Source: JANQPD01 sp963715655
GTDB lineage: Bacteria; Bacteroidota; Bacteroidia; Flavobacteriales; Schleiferiaceae
Direction of reading: 5' to 3'
DNA length: 64,000 nucleotides
Assembly (NCBI GenBank): GCA_963715655.1
Contig: OY970262.1
Coordinates: forward strand, 3,596,001 to 3,660,000
The first letter of the stretch is position 1. Every line of letters begins with the position of its first letter. Below are positions 1-11,200 of this stretch, one piece after another. The translations under genes were made by a program, and so were the position numbers. The notes under the pieces were generated by a model. It saw only the letters and a list, made by a program, of their open reading frames with translations. It did not search any database and was not told the origin of the DNA.

Positions 1-236
1 GTTGGATTGGTATTATCGTTAATGTCAGCACTCGGAAAATATATTCCTTCTGCCACCCAAATTTCCGAACCGGCAATACTACCATTAATTGCGGTTTGAA
101 GATTGAGATAAGCGTTTGACCAAGAAGTGCCATCATTTAGACCACCAGTAGCATTTTGATTTACATAGACAATATTTTGACAAAATACTAAAGAGACAAA
201 AAGTGTTGAGAAAGCCAGAGATAAGAAAAAGCGCAT
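1..236 (-). CDS. N-terminus of a secreted beta-helix-type protein (partial)
   Basis: This is the first ~78 codons of a minus-strand gene that runs off the left edge of the window. It starts at an ATG whose complement lies at 234-236. The N-terminus is a clear signal peptide (a short basic start, a Phe/Leu-rich core, then a cleavage-like VFC-Q). After it comes a segment reading YVNQNATGGLNDGTSW and then a region with GSEIWVAEGIY. That combination (a YV..NA..G..DGTSW.NAY opening followed by an IWVA.G.Y strand) is typical of the first coil of right-handed parallel beta-helix exoproteins in Bacteroidota, which usually end in a T9SS sorting domain. The C-terminus lies outside the window, so substrate, length and sorting domain cannot be judged. 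The family call is inference from the N-terminus only. Confidence 0.7.
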   Translation of the reverse strand, partial: MRFFLSLAFSTLFVSLVFCQNIVYVNQNATGGLNDGTSWSNAYLNLQTAINGSIAGSEIWVAEGIYFPSADINDNTNP

Positions 237-423
237 GTTTGAATAATTAGGGTTAAGAGCTATTTTTCAATTTCAAAAATAACACTTTTCATTAATTAAT
301 ATTGAGCTAATCTTTTTGCCTTGACACCAAAAGAAAACGACCGAATGATTTGAATTCATAACAAATCTAACATAAGGATGCTTTGAACTAACCGTACAGC
401 TTACACTTTATCCCTTACAACCA

Positions 424-2016
424 CTACCCATACGCCCTCAACATCGCTACTAAATCTTCATAGGTATTCGCTTCTTTAGCGGGTTTGTCTTGTCGCCAAC
501 GTTTCATGCGTGGGAAGCGTAAAGCTACACCACTTTTATGGCGGCTACTTTTTTGAATGCCTTCAAAAGCTAGTTCAAAAACAAGCTCCGGTTTTACAGA
601 ACGTACGGGGCCAAATTTTTCCACCGTATTGCGTTTTACAAAAGCATCTACTTTGTTAAATTCGGCATCGGTTAGCCCAGAATATGCTTTGGCAAAAGGC
701 ACTAACTCCTCACCTTTCCAAACGGCAAAAGTATAATCGGTATATAAATTGGCTCTTCGTCCGTGGCCGCGCATGGCATAAATCATCACAGCATCTATGG
801 TTAGCGGATCTACCTTCCATTTCCACCAATCGCCTTTTTTACGACCCACTTGATAAGTGCCTTTTTTGCTTTTTAGCATAATCCCCTCGCTGCTTACTTC
901 GCGTGATTTTTCACGGATAGCAGCCAACTCCTCCCAACTGTTGTAGTGGACTAACTCACTTAGTTGAAAAAGTGCATTGCTAGGTAAAGCAGCGTAAAGT
1001 TTATCTAAAATTTCTCTTCTTACCTCTTGTGGTTTTTCGCGTAAATCTTCACCATCGTATTCCAGCAGATCGTACAAGCGCATGACCACGGGTGCGTTTT
1101 CCAATATTTTTTTTGTGATATTTTTTCGGCCAATGCGGGTTTGCAGTTCTTGAAAGCCTAAAATCTGACCATCTTTAAAGGGTAGTATTTCGCCATCTAC
1201 AACGGTACCATCGGGCAACAAATCTGTGGCAGCGGCAAATTCCGGAAATTTTTCGGTAATCAATTCCTCGCCTCTACTCCATACGTAATGTTCGCCACCG
1301 CGCACAATAAGTTGACCGCGTATGCCATCCCATTTATTTTCGGCAAACCAATCTTCAGGTTTACCAATTTCTTCTGGGCCACCGTCCAGTTGATACGCCA
1401 AGTAAAATGGATAGGGTTTGCTTAAATCATCGGCCAGTTTGCTCTCTAAAATCAGGCTGTTAAAATCTTCCGTAAAGGGATCCCAATTGCCCATTAGGCG
1501 GTGTGCCAATTCACTTTCTTCTTTGCCCGTGTGTTGCGCTAAGGCACGCGTCATTAGCTTTTGAGAAACACCCACCCTAAAGCTGCCCATCATCAATTTA
1601 TTAAACACAAAACGCTCAAAATCATTTAACTGCATCCATGATTCTAGTATACGGCTTTTCTTTTCTTCTAGCTCCAAATCGGCCATAGCCGAAATATAGC
1701 GCATCCAATAGTCCAAACTAAAATCTGAAGTGCTAGTGGGTGGTGGCAATATTTTGGCAACGGTTTCGCCAAGGTCGCCCACTATGTGGTAGCTTTCCTC
1801 AAACAGCCATTTGGGTAATCCGCTAAGTTCGGCACTCCACTGGCGTATGTAATTGCTGTTTACGGTGCGTTTTGGTCTGCGCCCGCTCATTAAAGCAATG
1901 GTCCACACTTTGTCTTTATCATCCGCTTGCGCAAAGTATTCTTTTAAAGCCAACACCTTTGCGTTGGTTTTATTGGTTTCATCTAGCTTTCTAAAAAGGG
2001 TGGTAAATGCGCGCAT
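424..2016 (-). CDS. ATP-dependent DNA ligase
   Basis: A probable ATP-dependent DNA ligase that seals nicks through an enzyme-adenylate intermediate. The first ~200 residues look like the DNA_ligase_A_N DNA-binding domain. The nucleotidyltransferase motif I reads ENKWDGIRGQ, with the adenylated lysine near residue 228, followed by the VDGEI and SEGIMLK motifs and a C-terminal OB domain with WWKWK. I place the start at the ATG at 2016 (MRAF...), giving 530 residues. A longer reading to 2055 would need a TTG codon and adds 13 residues without family character. The size and layout fit the bacterial ligases that often sit with an MBL-fold exonuclease, a DEXH helicase and a metallophosphoesterase. 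None of these partners is adjacent here: the neighbours are a beta-helix protein and an OmpA-domain protein. It would be additional to the NAD-dependent LigA, which is not in this window. Confidence 0.9.
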   Translation of the reverse strand: MRAFTTLFRKLDETNKTNAKVLALKEYFAQADDKDKVWTIALMSGRRPKRTVNSNYIRQWSAELSGLPKWLFEESYHIVGDLGETVAKILPPPTSTSDFSLDYWMRYISAMADLELEEKKSRILESWMQLNDFERFVFNKLMMGSFRVGVSQKLMTRALAQHTGKEESELAHRLMGNWDPFTEDFNSLILESKLADDLSKPYPFYLAYQLDGGPEEIGKPEDWFAENKWDGIRGQLIVRGGEHYVWSRGEELITEKFPEFAAATDLLPDGTVVDGEILPFKDGQILGFQELQTRIGRKNITKKILENAPVVMRLYDLLEYDGEDLREKPQEVRREILDKLYAALPSNALFQLSELVHYNSWEELAAIREKSREVSSEGIMLKSKKGTYQVGRKKGDWWKWKVDPLTIDAVMIYAMRGHGRRANLYTDYTFAVWKGEELVPFAKAYSGLTDAEFNKVDAFVKRNTVEKFGPVRSVKPELVFELAFEGIQKSSRHKSGVALRFPRMKRWRQDKPAKEANTYEDLVAMLRAYG

Positions 2017-2134
2017 AAAAACAGAAGAAATGATTTGGGGATTTTGTTTAAGCAACCTTATAAAGTTTTACAGTGTCTTACAATAAGTATCTGTAATCTA
2101 CAGTTTTATATAGTCTATCATAATATTATCCATC

Positions 2135-3886
2135 ATGCATAAGCTACTTGTATTCCTGTGCTGCCTTGTATTTAGTATTGGGCTTAAAGCCGAAATTAAA
2201 ACCTTAAACCTTACACTTCATTTTAAATCGGACGCCTACGTTTTAGAGGATGCTGATTTGGCAAAAATTGAAAAGCTATTGACCTCATTTTCTTTAGAAA
2301 GTGATTTTGAAATTTACGTGCAAGGGCACACTGACGCTATTGGAACCGATGGGTATAATGAAACACTTGCTTTAAAAAGAGCCGCTGCGGTGCGTGCCGT
2401 TTTCTTGCAAAAAGGGCTGCCGCCAAATTTGGTTTTAACCGAAGCTTTTGGCGAACGGAAACCACATACTAGCAACCGCAATGAAAAATCGCGTAAGCAA
2501 AATAGACGGGTTGAAATTGCGGTAAAGCTCTATTACTTTGAAACATTGGAGGAACTGGAAATGGCTTTGACAGCAGATAACAAAACGCGTTTTGCCCTTG
2601 ATCCTACAGAAGTAAATACGGTGGTGGGCAGGCAAGGCGTTGAATTAACCATTGCACCTAATAGTTTTTTGGATGAAGTTGGAAATCCTGTAAAAGAAAC
2701 CGTTGAACTAAGCCTTACCGAAGCTTTAAATTATGAAGATTTTGCCGTGCATAATTTGGCCACATTAAGTGGAAACGATTTGTTAGTAAGTGATGGCATG
2801 GTGAAAATTGAAGCCAAAACACAATCAGGCAAAGCGATAACGCTAAACCCTACTAAACCTATAGCTACTAAAATACCCACCGAAAATAAAGACAACCGGA
2901 TGCAACTTTTTAGTTCGGAAACTGGAGGTGATTGGCAACTTAAAGGTGCTTTGGAAGGAGACGAAACGGTAGTTGACTTTGTTTTTGACGAGCCTATTAT
3001 TGGTGCGGTGAAGTATGTGTTAGAACCTTTGCCGTTATTCATTCCTGATTTTGAAGCAAAACCGAAAGAACCCAAACGAATGGGTAAACCAAAAACGCCC
3101 CGTTTGCCGGATGAGCTTGCTTATAAAACACCTTTAAAATGGTATCAAAAACCTTTTGCATCAATAATAGAAAAGCAGCAAAATGATACTTACAAACAGG
3201 CCTTGACCAATTATCAAAAGCATCAGCAACTATATCAAAAACGCTATGATATTTACATAGAACACAATGCAGAAATGCCCATAAAACTTAAAAAATATGA
3301 GGCTGCAACGCTAGCTTGGAAAAAGAAACGCACTGAAGATAGTATCGCATTTACATCATCTACTGCTTACATTAGCATTGAAGCCAAAAATGCGCGTACA
3401 TTACAAGTAGCTTCTGAAGCTAACCAGAAAGCTTGGACGGAATGGGATATTGAACGCGCTAAAGCCCTTGAAAAAGTGGGTGCAAAACTCGATTCTATGG
3501 GTCAAAGTGATGCCTCTATCGTGAACATGTATTTCACTTCTTTTAATGAACTTAGCTGGATAAACATTGACCGTTTTTATAAACTTCCGGATAATCAAGC
3601 ACGCATGATTGTGTTGAAGGATGTGGATGACTCTCCCGAAAAGGCATTTATTGTGTTTAAAGAAATAAAAAGTTTGTTGCCCTTAAACCGACAAGAAAAC
3701 GGTGACTTAAGCAGAGATAGATTTCCGAAAAAAGAGCGAGCAGCCCTTTTGGCTTATAAAGTGGAAGATGGTAAAACTTTGGTTTATTATCAGAACATTT
3801 CAGCAGCTAAAACAAATTACACTACGAGCTACAAGCCTTATACTTTTGCAGCATTAAAGCAGTTACTAAAAGAAATTCAGGCTTAA
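2135..3886 (+). CDS. Secreted protein with N-terminal OmpA-like domain and long unknown C-terminus
   Basis: 583 residues. A signal peptide (about residues 1-19) precedes an OmpA-like peptidoglycan-binding domain at about residues 25-132. That domain shows the motifs VQGHTDAIGTDGYN, LALKRAAAVRAVF and a final QNRRVEIAV. The remaining ~450 residues are not a family I recognise. They begin with a beta-rich part containing GVELTIAPNSFLD, resembling ZU5-like surface segments, and then become lysine/glutamate/glutamine rich (residues ~310-440), probably helical. In most OmpA-family proteins the peptidoglycan-binding domain is C-terminal, so this order is uncommon. The gene is the only plus-strand gene in the first 42 kb and ends at a terminator shared with the convergent OmpA gene. 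A role in anchoring the envelope to peptidoglycan is inferred from the domain alone. Confidence 0.8.
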   Translation: MHKLLVFLCCLVFSIGLKAEIKTLNLTLHFKSDAYVLEDADLAKIEKLLTSFSLESDFEIYVQGHTDAIGTDGYNETLALKRAAAVRAVFLQKGLPPNLVLTEAFGERKPHTSNRNEKSRKQNRRVEIAVKLYYFETLEELEMALTADNKTRFALDPTEVNTVVGRQGVELTIAPNSFLDEVGNPVKETVELSLTEALNYEDFAVHNLATLSGNDLLVSDGMVKIEAKTQSGKAITLNPTKPIATKIPTENKDNRMQLFSSETGGDWQLKGALEGDETVVDFVFDEPIIGAVKYVLEPLPLFIPDFEAKPKEPKRMGKPKTPRLPDELAYKTPLKWYQKPFASIIEKQQNDTYKQALTNYQKHQQLYQKRYDIYIEHNAEMPIKLKKYEAATLAWKKKRTEDSIAFTSSTAYISIEAKNARTLQVASEANQKAWTEWDIERAKALEKVGAKLDSMGQSDASIVNMYFTSFNELSWINIDRFYKLPDNQARMIVLKDVDDSPEKAFIVFKEIKSLLPLNRQENGDLSRDRFPKKERAALLAYKVEDGKTLVYYQNISAAKTNYTTSYKPYTFAALKQLLKEIQA

Positions 3887-3927
3887 AAAAAAGCGAAAAC
3901 TTGTAAGTTTAGCACACTTAAAAAAAC

Positions 3928-3956
3928 AAAAGCCCGCCAAAATTGGCGGGCTTTTT
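3928..3956. terminator. Bidirectional intrinsic terminator between convergent OmpA genes
   Basis: A perfect GC-rich stem (AAAAGCCCGCCAA paired with TTGGCGGGCTTTT) around a two-base AA loop. It has A-tracts on the left and T-tracts on the right, so it can terminate transcription from both strands. It lies 42 bases after the stop of the plus-strand OmpA-domain gene and 24 bases after the stop of the minus-strand OmpA gene. Confidence 0.9.
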
Positions 3957-3979
3957 ATTGCAATCCTAAAAGGTAATTT

Positions 3980-5218
3980 TTATCTGATTTCCACTCTTCT
4001 TCGTAAGAAAGCATTTTGCTCGTTCACATCAATTTTTCCGGTTTCTAAGGAAATATCTCCGGCTGCAAAACCCATTTGATTTATTAAAAAATCTTTAACC
4101 GTATTGGCTCTTTTCATTTTTAATTGTTCATTATACTCGTCTGTTCCCACTTGATCGGCATAACCAACAATAGTAAATGGGCCTTTGTTACCTGCCAATT
4201 TTTGCAACAGCGTTTGCTGCGCTTCTTTGGTAAGAACAGCTGAATCGAAATTAAAAAAGATAACTGCTTTGTAACCCTCATTTTGAGCTACCACAACTGG
4301 ATTAGTTGATTCTGTATTATTGTTTTTCAGGTCTCTAATCAATCTATTTTGCTCCTCATCCATAGCGCCAAGGCTTTCTAAGGTTTTTTTCAACTCTTCC
4401 ATTTCCTCTTCTTGCTTTTTAGTCAAATTTCCAACTTGTGCTTCCAGTTCTGCAAGTCTTTCTTTTTGACTAGCCACATCATAGTAAGGGCTTTCAAAGT
4501 AATTGGTAGCATACATAGCCGGTTTCTCAGCACTACCAAACGTATAACTTACACCCAAGCCAACGCTCAAATATGGATCCCAAGCGGTGTTGTAATCAAA
4601 ACCGTCAAAGCCATCAGAACGAACGATGTTATAATTTACTTCCAAATCTAATCGCCAATTTGAACTTAACTCATACATAACACCTGCACCACCATATACT
4701 ACGGCATAGGCTTCGTTTAGCCCACCGTTGGGTGAATCATCTGAAATTAAAAAACGCTGTGCATCAAACGTACCAAGACCTCCACCAATAGGTGTATAAA
4801 AATTTAGTTTACTACCTACGTTTCTAGGATCCAGATTGTTCCAAATGAGCATGGCCGCCACGCGCGCTGAATAAAACGTGTTTTCGTAATATTCCAAATC
4901 ATTAGCTCCCGTAAGGCCACCGTAGCGAAAATCGCCCCGCACACCAAAAAATGGTGTAAACTGCTTTTCCACACTTAACTCAACACCAAAATCAAGGCTC
5001 GTTTTATCTCCGTTTAACCCTTGCATGTCTCTGCTAATATCAGAATCATACACCGAGGAAAACACGTCATACAGGTAAAGACCTTTTACGCCCACCGTCC
5101 AACTGCGTAAGTCTTGCGGGTCTTTTTTCTCCTTTTCCTTGTCCGACTCCTGCGCAAAAGCAGGAACCGAAAACAGGACAACAAAAAAGGCACTTAAAAT
5201 TACATTACTGATTTTCAT
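3980..5218 (-). CDS. OmpA-family outer membrane protein (beta-barrel plus OmpA domain)
   Basis: 412 residues. A signal peptide ends at SVPAFAQ near residue 22. Residues ~30-235 look like an outer-membrane beta-barrel with alternating aromatic/glycine strands (for example LSVGLGVSYTFG). A coiled-coil-like acidic/basic stretch (about 250-295, with LAELEAQVGNLTKKQEEEME) links to a C-terminal OmpA domain. That domain has FNFDSAVLTKEAQ, IVGYADQVGTDEYN, LKMKRANTVKDFL and ends RRRVEIR. The gene begins 26 bases after the stop of the 4396-residue secreted protein, so the two are probably one transcript. That makes it a candidate outer-membrane anchor or partner for the giant protein, an arrangement reminiscent of T9SS cargo followed by a PorP/SprF-like protein, although this protein is OmpA type. 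Transcription ends at the shared terminator. Confidence 0.9.
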   Translation of the reverse strand: MKISNVILSAFFVVLFSVPAFAQESDKEKEKKDPQDLRSWTVGVKGLYLYDVFSSVYDSDISRDMQGLNGDKTSLDFGVELSVEKQFTPFFGVRGDFRYGGLTGANDLEYYENTFYSARVAAMLIWNNLDPRNVGSKLNFYTPIGGGLGTFDAQRFLISDDSPNGGLNEAYAVVYGGAGVMYELSSNWRLDLEVNYNIVRSDGFDGFDYNTAWDPYLSVGLGVSYTFGSAEKPAMYATNYFESPYYDVASQKERLAELEAQVGNLTKKQEEEMEELKKTLESLGAMDEEQNRLIRDLKNNNTESTNPVVVAQNEGYKAVIFFNFDSAVLTKEAQQTLLQKLAGNKGPFTIVGYADQVGTDEYNEQLKMKRANTVKDFLINQMGFAAGDISLETGKIDVNEQNAFLRRRVEIR

Positions 5219-5244
5219 AGTCTATAGTTTTATTTGGTGTTCAA

Positions 5245-8200
5245 TTAATTGATTAACAGTTTACGCACCGCCATTTGGTTTTCAGTACGTATTTGCATAA
5301 AGTAAGTGGCTGCCGGTAAGTGATTAAGCTCTAGCCTAATATTACCGGTGCTATTGGTTTTTAAGCCGGTTTGCTCAAATACTTTTTTGCCATCAATGCT
5401 GAAAAGGGTTACGCTAAGTTCCGTATCAACACCTACTTTCAAATTAATATTTACTATACCGTTTGTTGGATTTGGATAAAGCTCAAGACCCGTTAAAATT
5501 TGCTCGTTAAGGCCAATGCCGCCTCCACTTGTTCCTACCACAAATCCATCACTAGTATTAGTACAAGCAAAACTGTTACCCACTACTACTTGGTAATTTC
5601 CGCCAACGCTGTACGTAAAATCCTTGCTGGTTGCTCCAGAAATTAAAACACCATCCCTATACCATTGATAAGCGTTATAGTTACCCGTGGTAAGCGTATT
5701 ACTAGCTATTTTGCTTACAACCGGTTTAACGGGCTGCGGAGTAACGGTAACTTGTATGGTTCCCGTAACCTGACATGCTCTATCATCTGTAAACACATAG
5801 CTTAAAGCATGGCGTCCTGCTCCGGCTGCTGCCGGATTAAAAGTGGTTCCATTATTTACAATACCGTTTCCTGTCCACGTGATATTCTGTCCTAAGGTTA
5901 CGTCAATAGGATTAGCATTTGCACATATTTCTATTAAAGAAGGTAACTGCGGTACACCTTGCGGAATAACTACGATGGTAAAATTCACAAACGTTCTATT
6001 ACCCGCAGCATCCACTAATTCATACTGATTAATAGTGGCTCCTACCGGGAATACTGTTCCACTAGGCATTCCTGCTGTTTGGCGCACGGTTACCGAAGAG
6101 CAATTATCAGTTCCGGTTGGTAATGCATACGTATAAATAGCACCGCATTGACCCACCGTATCACTAGGCGGTACGCTGGTTGCTACCGGAGCTTCCGTGT
6201 CTTGCACCGTTACGGTAAAACTGCTAGTACTTGTATTTCCGGCACCATCGGTAGCTGTAAAAGTAACTGTGGTAGAGCCTAATGGAAATAAACTTCCACT
6301 TGCATTTGAACTTACAATTGTAGCGCCTGTGCAATTATCACTAACCGAAGGAGCTGCATAGTTTACTACTGCATTACAAGACCCTGCATCATTACTAACA
6401 GTTAAGTTAGCCGGCACATTACTAATAGTGGGCGCCACTTGATCTGTAACCGTTACTACAAAAGTTCCGTTTCTGGAATTTCCCGCTGCATCGGTAGCAG
6501 TGTAAGTTACTGTGGTACTTCCTACATTAAATACTGAACCGGATGCTCTACTACTGGTGATAGTAGCTGCCGAACAATTATCGTTAGCGCTTGGAGCGGC
6601 CCATGTTACTACCGCATCACAGCTATTAGCATTTGGTGTTACCGTAATATTGTTAGGCACCGCAGTAAACACAGGGGCAATGGTATCAATTACTGTTACC
6701 ATAAAGCTACGCACGCGGTTGTTACCGGAAGCGTCCGTTACCGTAACGTTTACAGTAGTGTTGCCTAAGTTAAAAGCACTTCCTCTAGCTTGTGAGGTAA
6801 CTACTGTGGTAGATGTACAATTATCATTTCCTGTAATGATAGGCCACGTAACATTTGATGCACAATTTTGCGCATTAGTATAAGCGGTAATGGTAGCCGG
6901 CAAATTGTTGATAGATGGTGAAATAGTATCTAATACTAAAACACTAGCTCCGGCTGAAGCCGAATTTCCACTACCATCTGTGGCCGTTAATGTTACTAAA
7001 TTTTGCCCTCGATCGGCACAGGTAAAAGTAGTTTTGCTTAGCGAAGTTGTTAAAACAGTACAGTTATCTGAACTACCATTATTTACACTTGCCGCAGTAA
7101 TACTGGCTTGGCCACTGGCATTAAGATATACCGTAGCGTTTTGCGTTATCACCGTTGGTGCCAAGTTATCTGTTACCGTTACACTAGCCGTGGCAGTGCT
7201 ACTATTTCCATTATTATCCGTTACCGTAAGTATCACTGAATTACTACCAAGGTCAGCACAGCTAAACGTATTTGGAGAAATACTTAAGGTGCTAATGCCA
7301 CATGCATCAGTGCTTCCATTGTTTACACTAGATGCCGTAATGGTGGCGCTACCGGTAGCACTAAGCTGTACCGTAATGTTTTGCGCTACTGCATTTGGTG
7401 CCACATTATCCTGCACGGTAACTATGGCCGTTGCCGTTGCATTATTTCCACTACCATCCGTAGCCGTAAGCGTTACGGTATTGGTGCCAATATCAGCACA
7501 CGTAAAGTTGCTTACATTAAGGCTATACCCTGTAATACTGCAGTTATCGGTGCTTCCACTATTGATTTGTGATGGCTGAATACTAGCTTGACCACTGGCG
7601 TTTAATTGTACGGTAATGTTTTGCGTACTTACCGTTGGTGCTGTATTATCTACCACAGATACAATTGCTGTTCCGCTGGCAGAATTTCCGCTTGCATCTG
7701 TAGCCGTAAGCGTTACTGCGTTTTGGCCACGTGCGTTACAGGTAAAGGTAGCTACATCTAAACTTAAAGTTACCGCACCGCAATTATCAGAACTTGCATT
7801 ATCAACATCAGAGGGCTGAATGGTAGCCTGACCTGAAGCATTTAGCACCGCTGTAAAACTTTTGGTGCGTACAATAGGCGCAAGATTATCATTTACAGTA
7901 ACCACTGCTGTTCCTGTTGCCGCGTTTCCGTTGGCATCTGTTACCGTAATAGTTACGGTGTTGGCGCCCAAATTAGCGCAGGTAAAGCTAGCCGGAGCTA
8001 CCGTAACACTTGCAATTCCGCAAGCATCAGCACTACCGTTGTTTACATCAGCAGCTGTAATGCTGGCGTTTCCACTAGCATTTAGATTTACCGATATACT
8101 TCTGGTAGCAACGGTTGGCGCTGTATTATCAACTACCGTTACTGTGGTGGTAGTGGTAGCCGTGTTTCCGCTAGCATCACTTATTGTAAGGGTAACCGTA

Positions 8201-11200
8201 TTGGCACCCACGTTTGTACAGCTAAACGTATTTGGGCTCACACTCATTGAAGTTACCGCACAGTTATCGCTACTTCCATTATTTACCGCACTTGCCATAA
8301 GGGTAGCGTTACCATTTGCATTAAGCGATAAGCTTACCGGTTGCGCAACTGCAGTTGGTGCAGTATTATCTATTACCGTAACGGTTGCATTGGCTGAAGC
8401 TGTATTTCCTGAACCATCGGTTACCATTAAAGCCACCGTTTTTACACCCAAATCTGCACAGCTAAAGCTACTTTGGCTTATGGCCATACTTGCAATAGTG
8501 CAATTATCAGTACTGTTATTATTTACCATCATGGCCGTTAAAGTAGCTTGGCCGCTGGCGTTTAGGGTCAGCGTAACGCTCTGCGTATTTACCGTTGGCA
8601 CCAAATTATCTTCTACCGTTACTATGGCTGTTGCCGAGCTGGTATTACCATGTACATCCGTTCCCGTAAGGGTTACCGTATTGGTACCAAGATTACTACA
8701 ATTAAACGTGGTTTTACTGGCACTAAAGAAAAGTTGGTTGCTGCAATTATCAGTACTAGCACTATCTAATTGGCTTGCCGCAATAGAAACCTGACCGGTA
8801 GCCCCTAGCTGTACTGTAATATCTCTAGTAATAATTGTAGGGCTAACCGTATCAGAAACTGTAATTAAGAAACTGGTACTATCAGCGTTTCCATTTGCAT
8901 CGGTAATAATAAAGTACTCTAAGTTCAACCCTTCATCTGCGCAAGTAAAAGTAGCTTGACTAAAGCTGAAACTAGAACTAGCCAAACAGTTATCAGCACT
9001 TCCATTATTTACCATAGCAGGTGTTATGGAAACCAGCCCGTTTGCATTTAAATAAACCGTTAAATCTCTAGCTCTTGCTTTAGGTTTAATAGTATCTACC
9101 ACCATTACCATTGCAGAAGCTGTTGAGCTATTTCCACTTTGATCGGTAACAGTAAGTTGCACTGTATTGGCTCCTAAGTTGGTACAGTCAAAACTACTAG
9201 TATTTACGCTCAAGCTGCTTACACTACAATTATCGGTGCTGCCTCCATCCACGTTTGCCGGAATAATAGAAGCTTGTCCACCGGCATTTAAATAGGTAGT
9301 AAACATTTGAGTAACTACCGTAGGACTTATGGTATCTACCACCGTAACTATGGCTGTAGCCGAGTTAGAAGCTGTACCACCACCGGCTGATGCCGTTACT
9401 GTTACCGTATTAGCGCCTAAATCTGCACAAGTGAAAGATGAAATATCTAACGAAACATTATCAATAGAACAAGCATTGGAACTACCACTACTTACATCAA
9501 GCACTTGAATGGAAACATTTCCTGAAGCATCAAGATAAGCGGTAAAATTATTGGTAGTGATGGTTGGGCTAATGGTATCAATTACTGTAACATTTGCGTG
9601 GGCTGTATCAATATTGCCGTTTATGTCGGTTACTGTAAGCACCACTAGGTTCGCCCCTTGATTTGCGCAGCCAAAGGTATTTAAGTCTATGGATAGTGAA
9701 GCAATGCCGCAAGCATCTGCACTACCATTATCTACATCAGCTGCTGCAATTGTAGCAGACCCATTTCCATCAAGATACACATCAATGTCCATCGCATTTG
9801 CGTCAGGGTCAATGGTATCTAGGATAGTAATCGAAGCGTTTGCGCTACTGCTGTTTCCGTTTACATCCGTTACGGTTACTAAAATGGTATTTACGCCTAC
9901 ATCTGCACAACCAAAAGCTGTTTGCGCCAACACAATACTTTGAATGCCACACGCATCTGAACTACCATTATTTACATCCGTAGCGCTAACAGTGGCGTTT
10001 CCTGTTGCATTTAAGTATGCTGTAAAAGCTTGCACTTGCACCGTAGGATTTATAGTATCAATAACAGTAAGCGTAGCGTTTGCACTGCTTGCATTGCCAT
10101 TGTTATCCGTTACCGTAAGGCTTACCGTGTTTACACCAACATCGCCACAGTTAAAATTGCTTTTAGATACTGTTACGCTTGCTATTCCGCACGCATCGGT
10201 GCTGCTATTATCTACATCACTTGCCGTAATGCTTGCATTGCCAGCGGCATTTAGGTACACCGGAATATTACTTACTAATACTGCCGGGCTAATGGTATCA
10301 AGCACCGTTATTTGAGTACTTGCACTTTTGGTGTTGCCATTTGCATCTGTAGCAGTGGCCACAATTGTATTGCTGCCCACATTTGCACAAGTAAAAGCAC
10401 TTTGGCTTAGCGCGATACTTTGCACTGCGCAATTGTCCGTAGTTCCTGCATCTACATCAGCACCCGTAATATTTGCGTTTCCAAATGCATTTAAGTAAAC
10501 GGTAATAGGCATTAAGCTCACCGTTGGGTCAATGGTATCTAAAACCGTAACGGCAGCCGAAGCAACGCTTGAGTTTCCGTTATTGTCCGTTACCGTAAGG
10601 GTTACGGTATTTACACCCACATTAACACAGGTAAAAGAAGATGTGTTAATGCTTAAACTAGCAATACCACAAGCATCTGTGCTACCAGCATTTATATCTG
10701 CTGCCGTAATAGAAGTGTTTCCTGAAGCATCTAAATAAGTGGTTAATGCTTGCGCAGAAGCCATTGGGCTTATAGTATCTAGCACCGTAATGGTACTTGT
10801 GCCTGTTGTGCTATTGCCATTTACATCTGTAATGGTAGCTGTTACCGTATTTGCACCCACATTGCTACACGTAAATGTGCTCACATCTAAAGCTATGGTG
10901 GCAATTCCGCAAGCATCGGTACTACCATTATTTACATCGCTAGAATCAATGGACGCATTTCCGGAGGCATCTAAATATGCCGTGAAAGGCATAAGATTTA
11001 CTACCGGAGCGATAGTATCTTCTACTATAATATTAGTGGTATCATTTAAGGAGCAATTATTGGCATCTAATAAGGTAAGTGCATATTGGCCAACACCTAA
11101 ATTGGTGGTATCGGTGCTCATTATCGTATCACCATTCCAAACATAACGGTACGGTGCAGTACCTCCGCTAGCATTAATTGAAATAGAACCATCTGTATTG

